Shown here piece after piece: positions 29,295 to 56,559 of a DNA stretch of 64,000 nucleotides; within the stretch, counting starts at the first letter, position 1; every line of letters starts with the position of its first letter. The stretch lies in NCBI RefSeq assembly GCF_026213295.1, contig NC_079412.1, positions 15,202,310 through 15,266,309 of the forward strand, written 5' to 3'. Below the pieces are notes generated by a model. It did no database searches, had not been told where the DNA came from, and worked only from the letters and a program-made list of their open reading frames with translations. Position numbers and translations under genes: made by a program. Source of the DNA: Gadus chalcogrammus (Eukaryota > Chordata > Actinopteri > Gadiformes > Gadidae).

Positions 29295-29475
29295 ACAATA
29301 GCTGGAGTACATTTATACAGCGCATTTCAGACCAGTAGCAACTGAAAGTGCTTTACAACTATTGCATCACATTCATACAGCCTACGGTGTCAGCCATGCG
29401 ATGCAACAGCCTTGTCGTTGGGGGCAGTAATAATAAGGGTTAGGTGCCTTGATCAGGGACGCCTGACCTTTACTG
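29295..29475. repeat. Dispersed teleost repeat
   Basis: Contains GGAGTACATTTATACAGCGC, AAAGTGCTTTACAA, CATTCATACA and GGTGCCTTGATCAGGGAC. This ordered set of motifs is one I recognise from many fish intergenic sequences. Class unknown; no coding capacity. Confidence 0.55.
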
Positions 29476-30419
29476 AAGTGGGAAATCAGAAACTGTCATT
29501 CAATTTGTTATATAGCAAATTAATCTATATAATTGATATATTTTTTGGCTTTTAATCACCTAATAATATTATAAGAAAACGTTAATCATGTATTCTGTTT
29601 GAGAAGTAGAGGTTCCAAAACATTAAAGGGAACTCTCAAAACAAAGTGATTACTGAGAATGTATGCAATACATTAAAACCTCTTACGAATAATAAATTAC
29701 ATTGTTCAAACATGACATACTGACTGTATAGTCACACAGGAGACTATATCATATGCATTATAGTGTTTGCCGCTTGAGAAAGTCTGAGCAAAACTATCAA
29801 GGTAATCAATTGATGTGGTCTACAGTGTTTGAATTTGACCTCTGACACGTGTCATTATTTATTGAGTTGTAGGTAATCCCTTTGGTGGGTAGACTATATG
29901 GAGGTCAGTAATCACAGTTGATTTAATTATAGAAGTGTCTCCATTTGTCTTGCATATGTGTTGACACACTACTTTGATCTTAAAGTTTGACAAAGCATAG
30001 ATACAATTTAGGGAACATTTATAAAAAAAGAAAAAGTAAATAAAGCCTACCACATTTCTCCTCTCATGTATTTGGACAAAAGCCACGGTAAGTCAATAAC
30101 CGATGGCTCGCCTGAACCATTGAATATCCTTTAGACACATCCTGTTTCTTCCCTGTTGCTTCTGTCAACAAACACAGTTATGTTGTAGCTACCTGGGGTG
30201 ATACCATAAGGTAAACCCATCATCCCCATCACTCATGTTCTTGGGGGGGGGGGGGTGGGGGATGCTTCATTAGAGATTATTATGAGTGAATCACTAATAC
30301 TTAGTGATTCCAGACAGAGATGTGAGTCATTTGCTTGCTTGACTGATGGTGAGCTTGTCAGGAAGCAAATCCAATGTGAAAGAAAGTCACACCCTGATCT
30401 GAGCACACATATACTTGAC

Positions 30420-30428
30420 TATATAAAT
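30420..30428 (+). promoter_or_regulatory. bcas1: Candidate TATA box of bcas1
   Basis: TATATAAAT lies about 160 bp upstream of the inferred end of a non-coding first exon, with no other strong core element nearby. It would place initiation near 30,450. Inferred from motif and position only. Confidence 0.4.
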
Positions 30429-30449
30429 ACACAAACACACACATACTAT

Positions 30450-30582
30450 GCTCAGCAGGTCACTTGGAAAGGCCATCCCTTATAGAGAAGGACGATTATC
30501 TTTTTCCATCGAGGAAAAGGTCTACAGCCCATTTGTCTTCAGACGAGGACATAACTTACTAAACCTACAAGGGACACACAAG
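30450..30582 (+). other. bcas1: bcas1 non-coding first exon (inferred)
   Basis: The sequence ends ACACACAAG with donor GTAAGA at 30,583. A pyrimidine-rich acceptor, ACGTCTCAG, ends at 30,732, twelve bases before the start codon. The 5' boundary is a guess from the TATA-like word. Confidence 0.45.
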
Positions 30583-30743
30583 GTAAGAGGATGAATACAT
30601 CACAATATAGTGAAAATATATGTGAAAAAAAACACAAAAAACAAGAACCCTTTTGCAAGCTTGCATTGGTTGACATGTTGTTCTATGTACTTACTGAATG
30701 CATATTGAATAGACCTTTTCCAAACGTCTCAGCTCGAGCAAAC

Positions 30744-44549
<13,806 letters not shown>

Positions 44550-45448
44550 AATGAGAGACGACACTGATGACATCACTGATTGGGCTCTGTGTTTTCACTC
44601 TTCTGAAACCATTTGAAAACCGATTCCGTTAACAGCAATTATTCTGTATCTCACAAATACACTATGGAAACGAAAGTGATTGAAAGAATACAAGCAAGTG
44701 AATTTGTTGTATGAAATAGTAAAAGTAAAAGCAGATTGTTGACTGTCTGGAGATTTGATGTTGTTGAAGGATCACGTGTTCATTAAGGACACACTCACAG
44801 AACTGAGTCTATTGAAATCTGTATTCTTTGTTAAATCAGTGTATACGACTGAAGTATGAGTATCGGAATTTCTCACCTGGCTGCTGTAAAATGCGACTTA
44901 TCTGAATTGATTGTGGTAGCTTAACCATTTAACAAATCTAATGATCTTAATCGTATACAACAATTAACTTTCCGCTATTCAGTTATTCCTTTGCATCAAT
45001 AAGCATTTTTAAACCCTTTATATATTTTTTCTTTGTATATTTTCTTGCTTTCGAGGTGAATGTCCTTACTGCAGATATATCCTGCTAAAATGACTTAAGA
45101 TAAGCCGAATGACAGCTGTCAGGTCCGCACTCTGATGTTACAGAGCACTTCGATATTAGGTAATACTTGTTTATATAAGTGTTTGTATGTTAACAGCAAT
45201 GCAGTTCCCTAATGGCATGACATTACAATCTTTACTGTTCTTTTTGGAATTGATGGAAGGTAGATCGGTTTTTAAAAGTTTATAAGACAAAAAACAGGTA
45301 CATTTGCATTGCTGCAGCTTGATTTGATTGCACCTCTTTTATTCATATAACTTAAAAGTTATCAGGGTCTGCGAACACGTGTGATAATAACATGAAATCT
45401 GTCTTTATGAGAGGCTTATTTCCTTAACTTGCACTATATCTTCAAGAT

Positions 45449-45454
45449 AATAAA
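45449..45454 (+). terminator. bcas1: bcas1 distal poly(A) signal
   Basis: AATAAA 900 bp after the stop codon, followed by a TGT-rich stretch (ATGTTTATATGATGTGCC). It is the first canonical hexamer I see in the 3' region. Confidence 0.55.
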
Positions 45455-45479
45455 TATGTTTATATGATGTGCCCTGTCA

Positions 45480-46545
45480 AGTTTTTAAAGTATTCAAGAC
45501 TGCAATGAAGATGATGGGAATTTCACTGACAGTACAGAAAACCACTGACAGTACAGAACAACATTTGAATTATTCAAACATTCATAACATATCCCACTCA
45601 CACATACACATACAGCATTCAGATGTTTACATCTTGAGAGCGTCAGGAGGCCCTCGATAAAGGACCTGCCTCCGTCTGGGCCCCACCCATGCAGAGAATG
45701 CTCTCATACTATTTTGAAATGCCTGGGAAAAACCGCCCGAAAAATGTAATGTATTAAAATAGTTCTGTGAACATATTTTTGAATAAGGAAAAACCCAGTG
45801 AATTACAACTGTGCCAAAGCAATATGATGACCATAAATATCTCATAAAAAAACCTCTCCTATTTCCTGTTCAGTTGGTCATAATGAGTCACGGGTCACAC
45901 CATTTCAAAGAAATGCAGAACCCACGTTGTCATACAATCCTTAGATTTGTAGGAGGACAGAGTTGTTAATTATAGGAACCAAAAAAGATAGCAGGTGGTT
46001 ATGTGTGGAACGTGGAAGAACTGTCGAGTGCCACTGCACAGAACAACAGAAATGTCATACCTCTGTGGGACTTCAATAGTTCAATGTTGTATGCTATTTA
46101 TGTGATGGGTAACATGTTTGCTTGAAAAATAGAATGTGTTGATGCGGTGGTTTATTTTCTTCTAGTGGCACTGGTGAGCCATCGAACCAAAGTCATAACT
46201 GATGTACCAGCATTGTTATCAATCTGAACCATTCTTATACATTAAGCTCAAATTGAAATGATATATACAACAATGTAATAGTATATTTTATACATATGAA
46301 TGAATGCTAATGACTAAAAGTTAAATTAAAAAAGGATCCGAGGTCACAGTCGCTTTTTTAACATTTAGAGAGCTTTAGTTTTGTAGGAAGACATCATGTT
46401 TATTGCCCAGTATATAGATTATAATAGTTATGGCGAATGTGATGGGCTTTAGTATTCTATTTCTTTGTGTTATTCATGTTGTATTTACCCAAGAACATGC
46501 AGCAGCCTATTCAAAAATGTAGGGCACAGTGCACTCAAATGCAAT
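45480..46545. other. Intergenic stretch
   Basis: AT-rich unique DNA between the bcas1 3' end and a dispersed repeat. No gene was found. Confidence 0.5.
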
Positions 46546-46549
46546 TCAT

Positions 46550-46810
46550 GTACATTTACATTCAGGGCATTTAGCAGACGCTTTTATCCAAAGCGACATA
46601 CAATAAGAACATTTGTCAGAAGAAAGAGAAAAAACAATATTTTGTTGTCGGTACAGTAAGGATGTTCATAGAAACAAGCGCCAAGCACCAACAATCACTA
46701 GGTTAACCCATTCCCCATATGCAACCAAGATAGCTTGGATAAGATGCAACACAATGCTAAGAATTTTTTTCTGTATTTTGTATGTCCTAGTGCCAGGACA
46801 CAAAATACAA
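46550..46810. repeat. Dispersed teleost repeat (GCATTTAGCAGACGC family)
   Basis: Contains the hallmark GGGCATTTAGCAGACGC followed by TTTTATCCAAAGCGACATACAA and then AAACAAGCGCCAAGCACCAACAATCACTAGG. I recognise this as a very frequent fish repeat. It has no coding capacity, and its class (SINE or DNA-element derived) is not certain to me. Confidence 0.7.
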
Positions 46811-47216
46811 TAACTGCGTATGTGAAAGGAAAATATGATAATAAGAATACACACGTAAAACAATAAACAGACAAGCAGCCTCTTTAAGGTTGCCATCGAT
46901 AAATAGTGCAGTTTAAAAAAGGTCCATGGGGGTTTCCTCAATGGCTGTTGGTGCAGTTCATCCAAGAGTAAGGAATGTGACTGTGTTATGCTGCGACCCA
47001 CTCATGAGGGGCGATGGAGTGAGGGATCCCTGTTGTCAGCAATAATGTGTATCACTGCTGCGAGGTATCATGTAGTACTAGATAACACTCTGAGATATGG
47101 ACCCTATGCAATCCGGCTCTTGGCATGTTTACGGTTCAATCAAGATGGTGACGAGGCCACAGGGACTGTTGCTTTGTTGGTGAATCAGCCGCTAGGGGGG
47201 ATGGGCTACTTTCAAG

Positions 47217-49100
<1,884 letters not shown>

Positions 49101-49104
49101 TCTG

Positions 49105-49425
49105 TCTGTTAATCAGAATTCTGACTTTAATCTCAGAATTCTGACTTTAAACTCAGAATTTTGACATTAATCTCAGAATTCTGAGAAAAAAGTCAGAATT
49201 CTGATTTTAAAGTCAGAACTACGGGTCGGGTACCTGTAAGGACCAACCTGGGAGAGACGCTTTGCTTTATGCAGTAGGAGGAAGAAGAAGATGCAATTTC
49301 GTTAATGGAAGACCTAAAGGTGAGTGAAACTTGCACCAAAACAACACATGTTCCAGTTTCACTCACCTTTTGGTCTTCTGACTTTAATCTCAGAATTCTG
49401 ACTTTAAGGTCATAACTATTTTTTT
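49105..49425. repeat. CAGAATTCTGAC palindromic tandem repeat with hairpin
   Basis: Copies of an approximately 20-bp unit, CTCAGAATTCTGACTTTAAT, are repeated about six times at 49,105-49,220 and twice more near 49,380-49,410. Each has an AGAATTCT palindrome at its core. Between the groups lies a near-perfect hairpin: 24-nt arms at 49,308-49,331 and 49,355-49,378 with one mismatch. I recognise the unit as a type seen in other fish. Confidence 0.8.
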
Positions 49426-49852
49426 TTGGCTAGGGTTAAACCAAAAGGTGCTGATACGAGAACGTTATACATACTTCAACAGAATGTTAGGGTTTCTCTT
49501 TGCAACACCCCTCCTTGCTTCCATCGCCGTGTGAAGTGCTAGACAATCTCCAACCCCCCTCACCCGCTGGCTGCAAATGGTTGAGCCCGAACACGGGATT
49601 TGAAGAAATCCCATTTTCCGTATAATAGCATATATATAAAATATAATATACCAAAATGTTAGATATGTGGCAGATGTCTTATTGTCCGCCGTTTTATACT
49701 ACATTTTCTTTGCAAAGGAGCCCTCATAGATGATTACAGGCATTATATTTATGGGAACTTCAATTCTTACCGACGACCAATTATTGACAAAAACCACGCG
49801 AGTCACATAAAAGTCATGCACATGGACATGCACAAACAACGCCATTATCCCA

Positions 49853-49911
49853 CCACTCAATTGTATAAAGTTTATACGATTCAATCGTATAAAGTTTATA
49901 CGATTGAGTGG
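49853..49911. repeat. 59-bp quasi-palindrome upstream of znf217
   Basis: CCACTCAATTGTATAAAG... is mirrored by ...TATACGATTGAGTGG. Each half also contains TATAAAGTTTATACGAT, itself nearly self-complementary. It lies about 150 bp upstream of the probable znf217 first exon. Confidence 0.8.
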
Positions 49912-49954
49912 AAAGAAAAGATGAACGTTTGTACTATCAACGTACGCTTTCACA

Positions 49955-50004
49955 GTCACACGTGTGCTAAACTGATCATATTTTCTTTCGTGCCCACGTG
50001 ACCC
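49955..50004 (+). promoter_or_regulatory. znf217: Two CACGTG E-boxes in the probable znf217 promoter
   Basis: CACACGTGTG at 49,957 (a perfect palindrome) and CCACGTGAC near 49,994 lie 38 bp apart, just upstream of a CpG-containing stretch (GCCGAGCGCGCGC). CACGTG is the site of USF/MYC-type factors. Function is inferred. Confidence 0.45.
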
Positions 50005-50009
50005 AGTTT

Positions 50010-50202
50010 AAGGAAAGTTTGCTTTGGTGCACGCGCTTCATCTTCCCCGAGACTCGCCGAGCGCGCGCACCAAAACGCAACAGCTGCACGACTTAAGAAC
50101 TGAGAGGATTGATCTAAGAACCGAGACGATTTAACGATATTGATGACCACTGTCCGTCCAGCGTCGCCCGAGGAGGAAGCAACTCACGTAGATGGCGAGC
50201 TG
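50010..50202 (+). other. znf217: znf217 non-coding first exon (inferred)
   Basis: A CpG-richer segment ends GGCGAGCTG with a GTGAGC donor at 50,203. The matching acceptor TTCCTTCCTGCAG ends at 52,050, 51 bp before the start codon. The 5' end is not determined. The intron of about 1.85 kb holds a (GATA)n array at 51,328-51,366 and nothing else I can support. Confidence 0.5.
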
Positions 50203-51331
50203 GTGAGCGTTAGTCCCTGGTTTTTCAGTCTAAGTGTATCCGGACATTCAGAGCTGGAAGGTGTTGTTGGTGAGTTTCAACACTTTGAGTTGAGACAACC
50301 GTGGCTAGCGACATGGTTATGGCTAGCTTACCATTCGTCTTAATGTATGGAAAACCTTAAGTCATAATGCATGGAAAACCTTACACAACCCTTCTTACAA
50401 TGGAAACACGAATTGGCGACCTATTCATTATGCTGCACTTTATTGAGTGCATACGGCTTTAAGCAGTTGATTGTTCTTTATCTTTTGTAGGTGCGCTCTA
50501 ATAAGTAGAGTAGGTTTTAAGCAGTAAGGTTGGATAACTTACTAGTGTTTTTTTCCTAGCAGGTTACTTCCTATTTTAAAGTGCACTCGGCTGTAATCAG
50601 TAGTCTTGATCGCCAATAGGTAACTTTAACTTTAGCCATCCTTTTCTTTTGTTATCACCCTCGTGATCTGCTATCGATTTTGATATTTTTTTAAACTTTC
50701 CTTTTTGTTCAAATTGACTAGCTGTGCTTATTATGTCTAATACATATGATCTGTATTTTTTAAATTTGATTGAGATACAACCGAATAATGGTATAATAAT
50801 GGTTAGAAAAGCACATCAGTAGCTGTTCATCAAGTAGTGGCCCAACTGGTTTTTACGACGAACGTCACCTCTAATCTATCTGAATAACGAGTTGTCAGGG
50901 GTGGATTCTTTAAGAGTAACATTTGTTATGGCTGAACTTCTTCTGAATAACGAGTAAACGATGAACTTCTCCCTGAATAACGAGTTGTTAAAGTTTAAGT
51001 TGTTAATCCGTTACAGAAAGGGTGCATGAGAAACCTTGAACTGTGGCTCATTAACATTATCAACAGCTGCCTGTGGTCACTTTAGTGGCATAACGTTACA
51101 CCACGATAAAGTAACTTTCTACGAATATGCTAAATACAACCTAGTGATACCATGAGCATATTCAGTTTAGTGGAATTACATGATATCGACCATTTCAATG
51201 GTCGTCTCTATGTATATTTATTCCGATTTTGCAAAACACTTTTGTATCCAACCCCTAACTCAATTAGCTAATTGTACACTCACCACATTTCAAAGAAGGA
51301 AATAATTGGGTTTTATATATATATCTATAGA

Positions 51332-51366
<35 letters not shown>

Positions 51367-52101
51367 TAGTTCTGGCTCTTGTTGATTTACTGGAGTTTGT
51401 GACAAGGCATATGCCTTAAGCCATTTAACTGTTGATCAAGTTACTCCGCTCTTGACAAGGGTTGAGCATTGATAATCCTATTGAAGTTCTTCTTGGTTCT
51501 TCTTCTTCTAAAATGTTCAAGCCGTTCAGTATAGAAAGGTATACTATATTGAAACATAATAGGTCATATACCATCACTGTACTTACATTTTTTTCTCAAC
51601 AATAACAAAACTTATGTCATTCCTAACTGTAGGTTTACCTTCCTTATGACCGTTTTCATGCAGGCCTAATGAGTATAAAGTTAGATGTAATCTTTAAATA
51701 CTGAAAGTAAACACTGACACCGTTAAGTTTGCCTTGTATACTTTTAAAAGTATATTATATATTGGTAACCATCTACTATGTACAAAAAAAGATTAATCAA
51801 GCTGAAACATTGCTTTTGCTTTATCTGGTTCTATCAGCTTTTCAGTGGTTAACGCAGAGAGGAAATGAGTATACAAGTCGATTGCTAAAGGAGCATATTT
51901 CCTGTTTCAATGGAAAAACACTTAGCATGTGTCTAACATTTATGTATACACACACATGTCTTTCTTCTCAATTATCACATTAATATTTGGTTCCACCAAG
52001 TCATTATTTTACGCTGCATATTTTAAAGGAAGCCTTTTTCCTTCCTGCAGGTTTCCAGTTCAGGATAGCCACAAGCACGATTGCACCATCAATCGAAGAA
52101 A

Positions 52102-55100
52102 ATGCCCACTCACCCCTTACCAGCGTTTGCGGAGAGCCCAGATGGACTCAGCCAAGATGATATCAGCAGTCATGCCAACATGCCAGGGCCCCCTGGTTCT
52201 AGCATGACGCCTCACAGCCCAACATTAGAAAAAGCTGTGATGCAAACCAAACAATGTTTGCCAGTCTCCTGCATGTTCTGTGATGAGAGTTTTCATCAGC
52301 AGGCAGATCTCGGCCCCCATGTCCTAAGCCAACACCCCACCACACTTTTTGAACCATCTGTTCTATGCGTAGAGGCCGAGTTCCGCATCACGGAGGACAA
52401 AGAACGACCCGTGCTGTTTACCCAACCTAGGGATAAGGATGAAGCGCTCAGCTGCATTTTGTGTGGTCAGGTGTCCCGGGATGCTAGTGAGCTGGAGAAC
52501 CACCTGCGGAAGCACAAGGACTACTTTACCTACTGCTGCACTGTATGTGGACGGCGTTTCAGAGAGCCCTGGTTCCTGAAGAACCACATGAAGATGCATG
52601 GAAGCAAGTCTGGAGCTAAAAAGGCCCAACACGACCTGGAGACCCCTAGCACAATCAATGGTGCTGCTCAGGGTCTGAACACTCAGCCAGTAGTCACCCT
52701 TTATAAAATGTGCATGGTTTGTGGATTTTTCTTCCCTGATCACAAAAGTTTGGCCGAGCATAGTAAAGTACACAATCGAGATGGGGAGCCTGGTAGAGAT
52801 AACATGGTGGCATTCCAGGGTGATCGCCCCAAGTCCCAGAATGAACAAGAAACTTTTCTTGAGAGTCTCACGCTAAGGCCACGCTCTGTAGTACAGAACG
52901 TACAACCAGAAAGGTCATCCAAATGGATTCCCCAGCTAGACCCATTTAATACATATCAAGCTTGGCAACTAGCTACTAAGGGGAAGATAGCAGTTGGTCC
53001 AAATAACACAAAAGATTTGGGGTTGGATGTCAGCACGGACAATGAAGACGGCAACTCCGATAAAGAGGAGTTGGGTAATATATGGACTGAGAGTCAAGCA
53101 GACAAGTCCATAAAAGAGGGCCTGGCCAAAGAGCTGCAGCCCCAAAGGCAGAATACGGTTGGGACGCCATCTCCTGAACCAGACCACAGGTCTCTCATCC
53201 AAGGAGACAAATCAAGGCCAACCACATGTGAGGAATGCGGACGACATTTCAGGACCTATCACCAACTGGTCCTGCACTCGAGGGTCCACAAAAGGGAAAG
53301 GGAAGGGGGGAGCCCCAGTGCTGATGGGAAGTTATCCAAAGCAGGTACACTGTACCACACAGAGGAGGGCTTGGAGGATGGTTCTGAGGAGGCAGCCGTT
53401 TCAGAAGCCGTGGGGCCAGGTAAAATGGGGGCCGGTGTTGAAAATCCCTTTAACATGTATTTATTTCCAAACATTTTAAAAACAATGAACAAAACGACCC
53501 TCACTGCATACAAAGTAAACTTGAAATGCTCTTTTCTTTTCATAGGGGAGTTCGGATTTGACAGATCAAAAGTCAGATCAAGGCAATGTAGTTACTGCTC
53601 CAAAACGTTCCGGTCAAGCTATTACCTCACTATTCACCTCAGGACCCACACAGGTATGTTAAGAAAAGGGAGGCAATGAAATGATGGCTAATGATTTCAA
53701 CCCATTCCTGTTTTATATTTGAAGTGCTCTTTGTGTCTTGACCGGCTCGGGTCGTGAAATTTGTCTTAAACTAATACATATACTTATTTTGCAGGCGAAA
53801 AGCCATTTAAATGCAGGTACTGTGACTATGCAGCAGCACAGAAAACGTCACTGAAGTATCACCTTGATCGACGCCATAAAGAACAAATATTAAGGGAATT
53901 CCCAAGCAGACCTGTGTCTCCTGTGCCGTCGCCAACCGATAAAGAGTTTAGAGAGAATGGAAGGGCCCCAGTTAGAGCCAAACTGTGGGTGCCTGTGCCT
54001 AAACCATACTCCAATAGCAAACCAGAAAACGTACTGGATGGTGATGTAGACAAGGTTCACAAACTGATGGGTCAAGTTAAAATACCAGTAGAGAAGGTAA
54101 CTAATGGGCCTGATTCCAAAACTGCTGACACATCAATCACTTGCCCAGTACCCATTAACTTGATGAAGAAGCCGGAGACGGAAGACGAAAGCTCTGATGC
54201 TCCATTGAATCTTTCTTTAAAGGTCACCATCAACATGTCGACAAGTTCTCAACACCAGAACGCATTGATTCCAAATTTCTGTACATCCTGCACATTCAAA
54301 ACACTGTACCCTGAAGTTTTGGTGATGCATCAAAACCTGATTCATAAAGATCGGTCAGACATGACTAAAAAGAGCAGATCCAGTCTGAAACTCAAGCGCT
54401 TTACAGGCTGTCCCCCTGCCCTTGAAGGAAATGATGTCACTCCACTCTGTATGATGGACAGGAGACACCCCCGTCGAACCGGGTCCCCAACACCCCAGGC
54501 TGGCAAAGCGGATGACAAGACTCCCTCAGCGCCCCCAGTCGTTGCTCCCAAATGCTCCCCTATGCATGTACCCACACAGAAGGTGGCCCCAGAGATGCAG
54601 AGATATGGGGCAAAGATGGAACAACAACAACAACAACTCAATCAGGAATCTTCTCGGTTTACAGAAGTGGAGAAGAAGTCCAGTAACAATAAGCATGCAA
54701 TGGAGCCATACCATCCATCGGACAGAGTAGGGATTGGCGAGAGAAGTTATCCGGTGAGACCTGGGGTCATGTGGCACTCTAATGCGGCCAGGCTCTGTCT
54801 CTCAAGCCGCTTTGGGAGCCTCCCCCAGATGGACTTGGGTCAACCCTCGAACAAGAGACTCAAGTATTGCCTCCCGCCGGGCAGGGAGACTGAACCCGTT
54901 GAGAAGCATGACTTTAGGGTGCCAAACGTTGATGGAGCCAACCAACTGCTTGGCTTGAGGAGAACCATGAAGACGTCATCCCAAAGTTCCTCTGCCGCCA
55001 CTGTCTCTGAGGTCACGGGTCAATCAAAGTCTCTACCTGTGGGTGGAGGCAGCATGGATACCGACTGGAATATAATGAACATCCTGCGATCCTGTTCCCC

Positions 55101-55401
55101 AGCAGATTTAGCCACACTCTACCATGGTAACCCGGCATTCCCAAGCCATGGAGTGCAGGCCCATCCCAGAGCTGGTATGCAAGGACTTAAACTAAATATA
55201 TTGAATAAAATGATTTCTAAGGCATCATAACGTTCACAATTTGATTGTCAGTTTAACAATGTTTTTCTTCTGCTTTCTTTCTTTTAATCAGGAAGCAGAA
55301 CTACTCACTACCAACATCTACCGAGTCTGCCCCATCTTCAGAGGCTCGAGCATCCTGCCAAATTCACTGGGGAACGTTATGGCAATGCGGACAAGAGTTA
55401 G
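52102..55401 (+). CDS. znf217: Zinc finger protein 217
   Basis: A C2H2 nuclear repressor that in mammals recruits CtBP and other corepressors and is an oncogene in the 20q13 amplicon. Coding exons 52,102-53,419, 53,546-53,653, 53,795-55,174 and 55,292-55,401 give 971 aa (human 1,048). Start: the first ATG after an in-frame TAG at 52,066, matching the conserved MPT. Fingers at residues 57-78, 118-138, 146-166, 204-224, 376-396, 454-474, 482-503 and 638-659, eight as in ZNF217. Hallmarks include CGRRFREPWFLKNHM, IPQLDPFNTYQAWQLATKGK, RTYHQLVLHSRVHK, the HTGEKP linker spanning an intron, AAAQKTSLKYHL, and APLNLSLK at residues 612-616, the CtBP-binding motif. The last exon, YQHL...ERYGNADKS, aligns with the human C terminus. 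The first intron inside the coding region is in frame and stop-free (see findings). Confidence 0.96.
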
Positions 55402-55559
55402 TAATATATCACCAAGGTAAACTGTTAAGAAAACTGCTGAACTAGACTAAATCCTATCTGGAATCTTTCTTGTTTCCAAGCTGCTTCGCCACAGTACACA
55501 ACTTTAGTCATTTGACAAAGTCGAATCCATTTATTTTCTTCCATGTTTTTAAATGTGCA

Positions 55560-55565
55560 AATAAA
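55560..55565 (+). terminator. znf217: znf217 proximal poly(A) signal
   Basis: AATAAA 160 bp after the stop codon, with GTTTGTATT downstream. It would give a short 3' UTR. Confidence 0.45.
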
Positions 55566-56533
55566 GCATTGAGAAACTTAGGAGGGTTTGTATTCTAGGA
55601 TTCGAGGCGGAAGGATGGTCTTATCTTTATTTCTTACCCTCACTTATTATTACTTAATTTTATTTTGTGTAAAAGAAAGATAGTTTTTCACAAGCTGTCT
55701 AGAACTCAGGCAATGTTTAAAGTAGAGCATTTCTCCTCTGAATGTTAAGACATGCATTACTTGTTTGAATAAAAGGTTCCCTATGCCTATTGCCACTAGA
55801 ACTCTATAACAACTGTGAAACTCCATTTCCATCATTACCTTTTTTTTAATGTGGGAGAGAATTTTGTTTAAAGCTTGTATTAGTATTTGCAATAGTTGGG
55901 TATTTTTATTTATGCTGTATGTCAGATCATTGTGCAGCACTCCAGCACTGTTCTTCCCCAAAGCACTGAATGGTTGGGGTTTATTATTATTTTGGTTCCA
56001 GTGGGTTACCAACAGGCTACAGCAAACTGTTAAAATGTTAGTTTATGTGGTCTACCTCAGTTCAGAGACTTGACACTGTTATTTTGTAAAGCTGTTCGAG
56101 CTTTCATGTCGACTGTTCAGTCGTCACTTACCCAGACGTTCTTTATCTGGGTAAGTGCCAGATGTTTATGTGTTGTCATTTGATGGGCTGATGTGTATCT
56201 TCTCCTGGAAAAAACAATATACTGTTGTGTCTCTTCAGCTGTGAATTCTGTACCAACTATCGGAGGGATTGATGTTTTTGGACCGATGTACAGTGCTTTT
56301 AAGTACTCGCCAATATTTTGCAACGTCTTGAAAGTATTACCGTCATGTGTTCAACAATTTTGTTTTCCTGATTGGTCCCTAATTTATTTTGGAAAGACTA
56401 ATGGGCTGTCAATATGTACTCATGGAATTAATGACTCAAAACATTGTACACTGTGAAAGAGAAAAGTCTCAGGTTCAGCAAAACGTACTAGCAAATTGGA
56501 TGCATCTGTTGTTAATTAGTATGTTTTCCAACA

Positions 56534-56539
56534 AATAAA
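56534..56539 (+). terminator. znf217: znf217 distal poly(A) signal
   Basis: AATAAA followed by CCTTGTGTTAAGTTATTTGCC, 1.1 kb after the stop. The AT-rich sequence between the two signals looks like 3' UTR, so alternative polyadenylation is plausible. Confidence 0.5.
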
Positions 56540-56559
56540 GCCTTGTGTTAAGTTATTTG

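Noticed and set aside
52081..52101. TTG at 52,081 as the znf217 start.
   Set aside because: Not an ATG. The ATG at 52,102 is the first after an in-frame TAG at 52,066 and aligns with the conserved MPT of the family.
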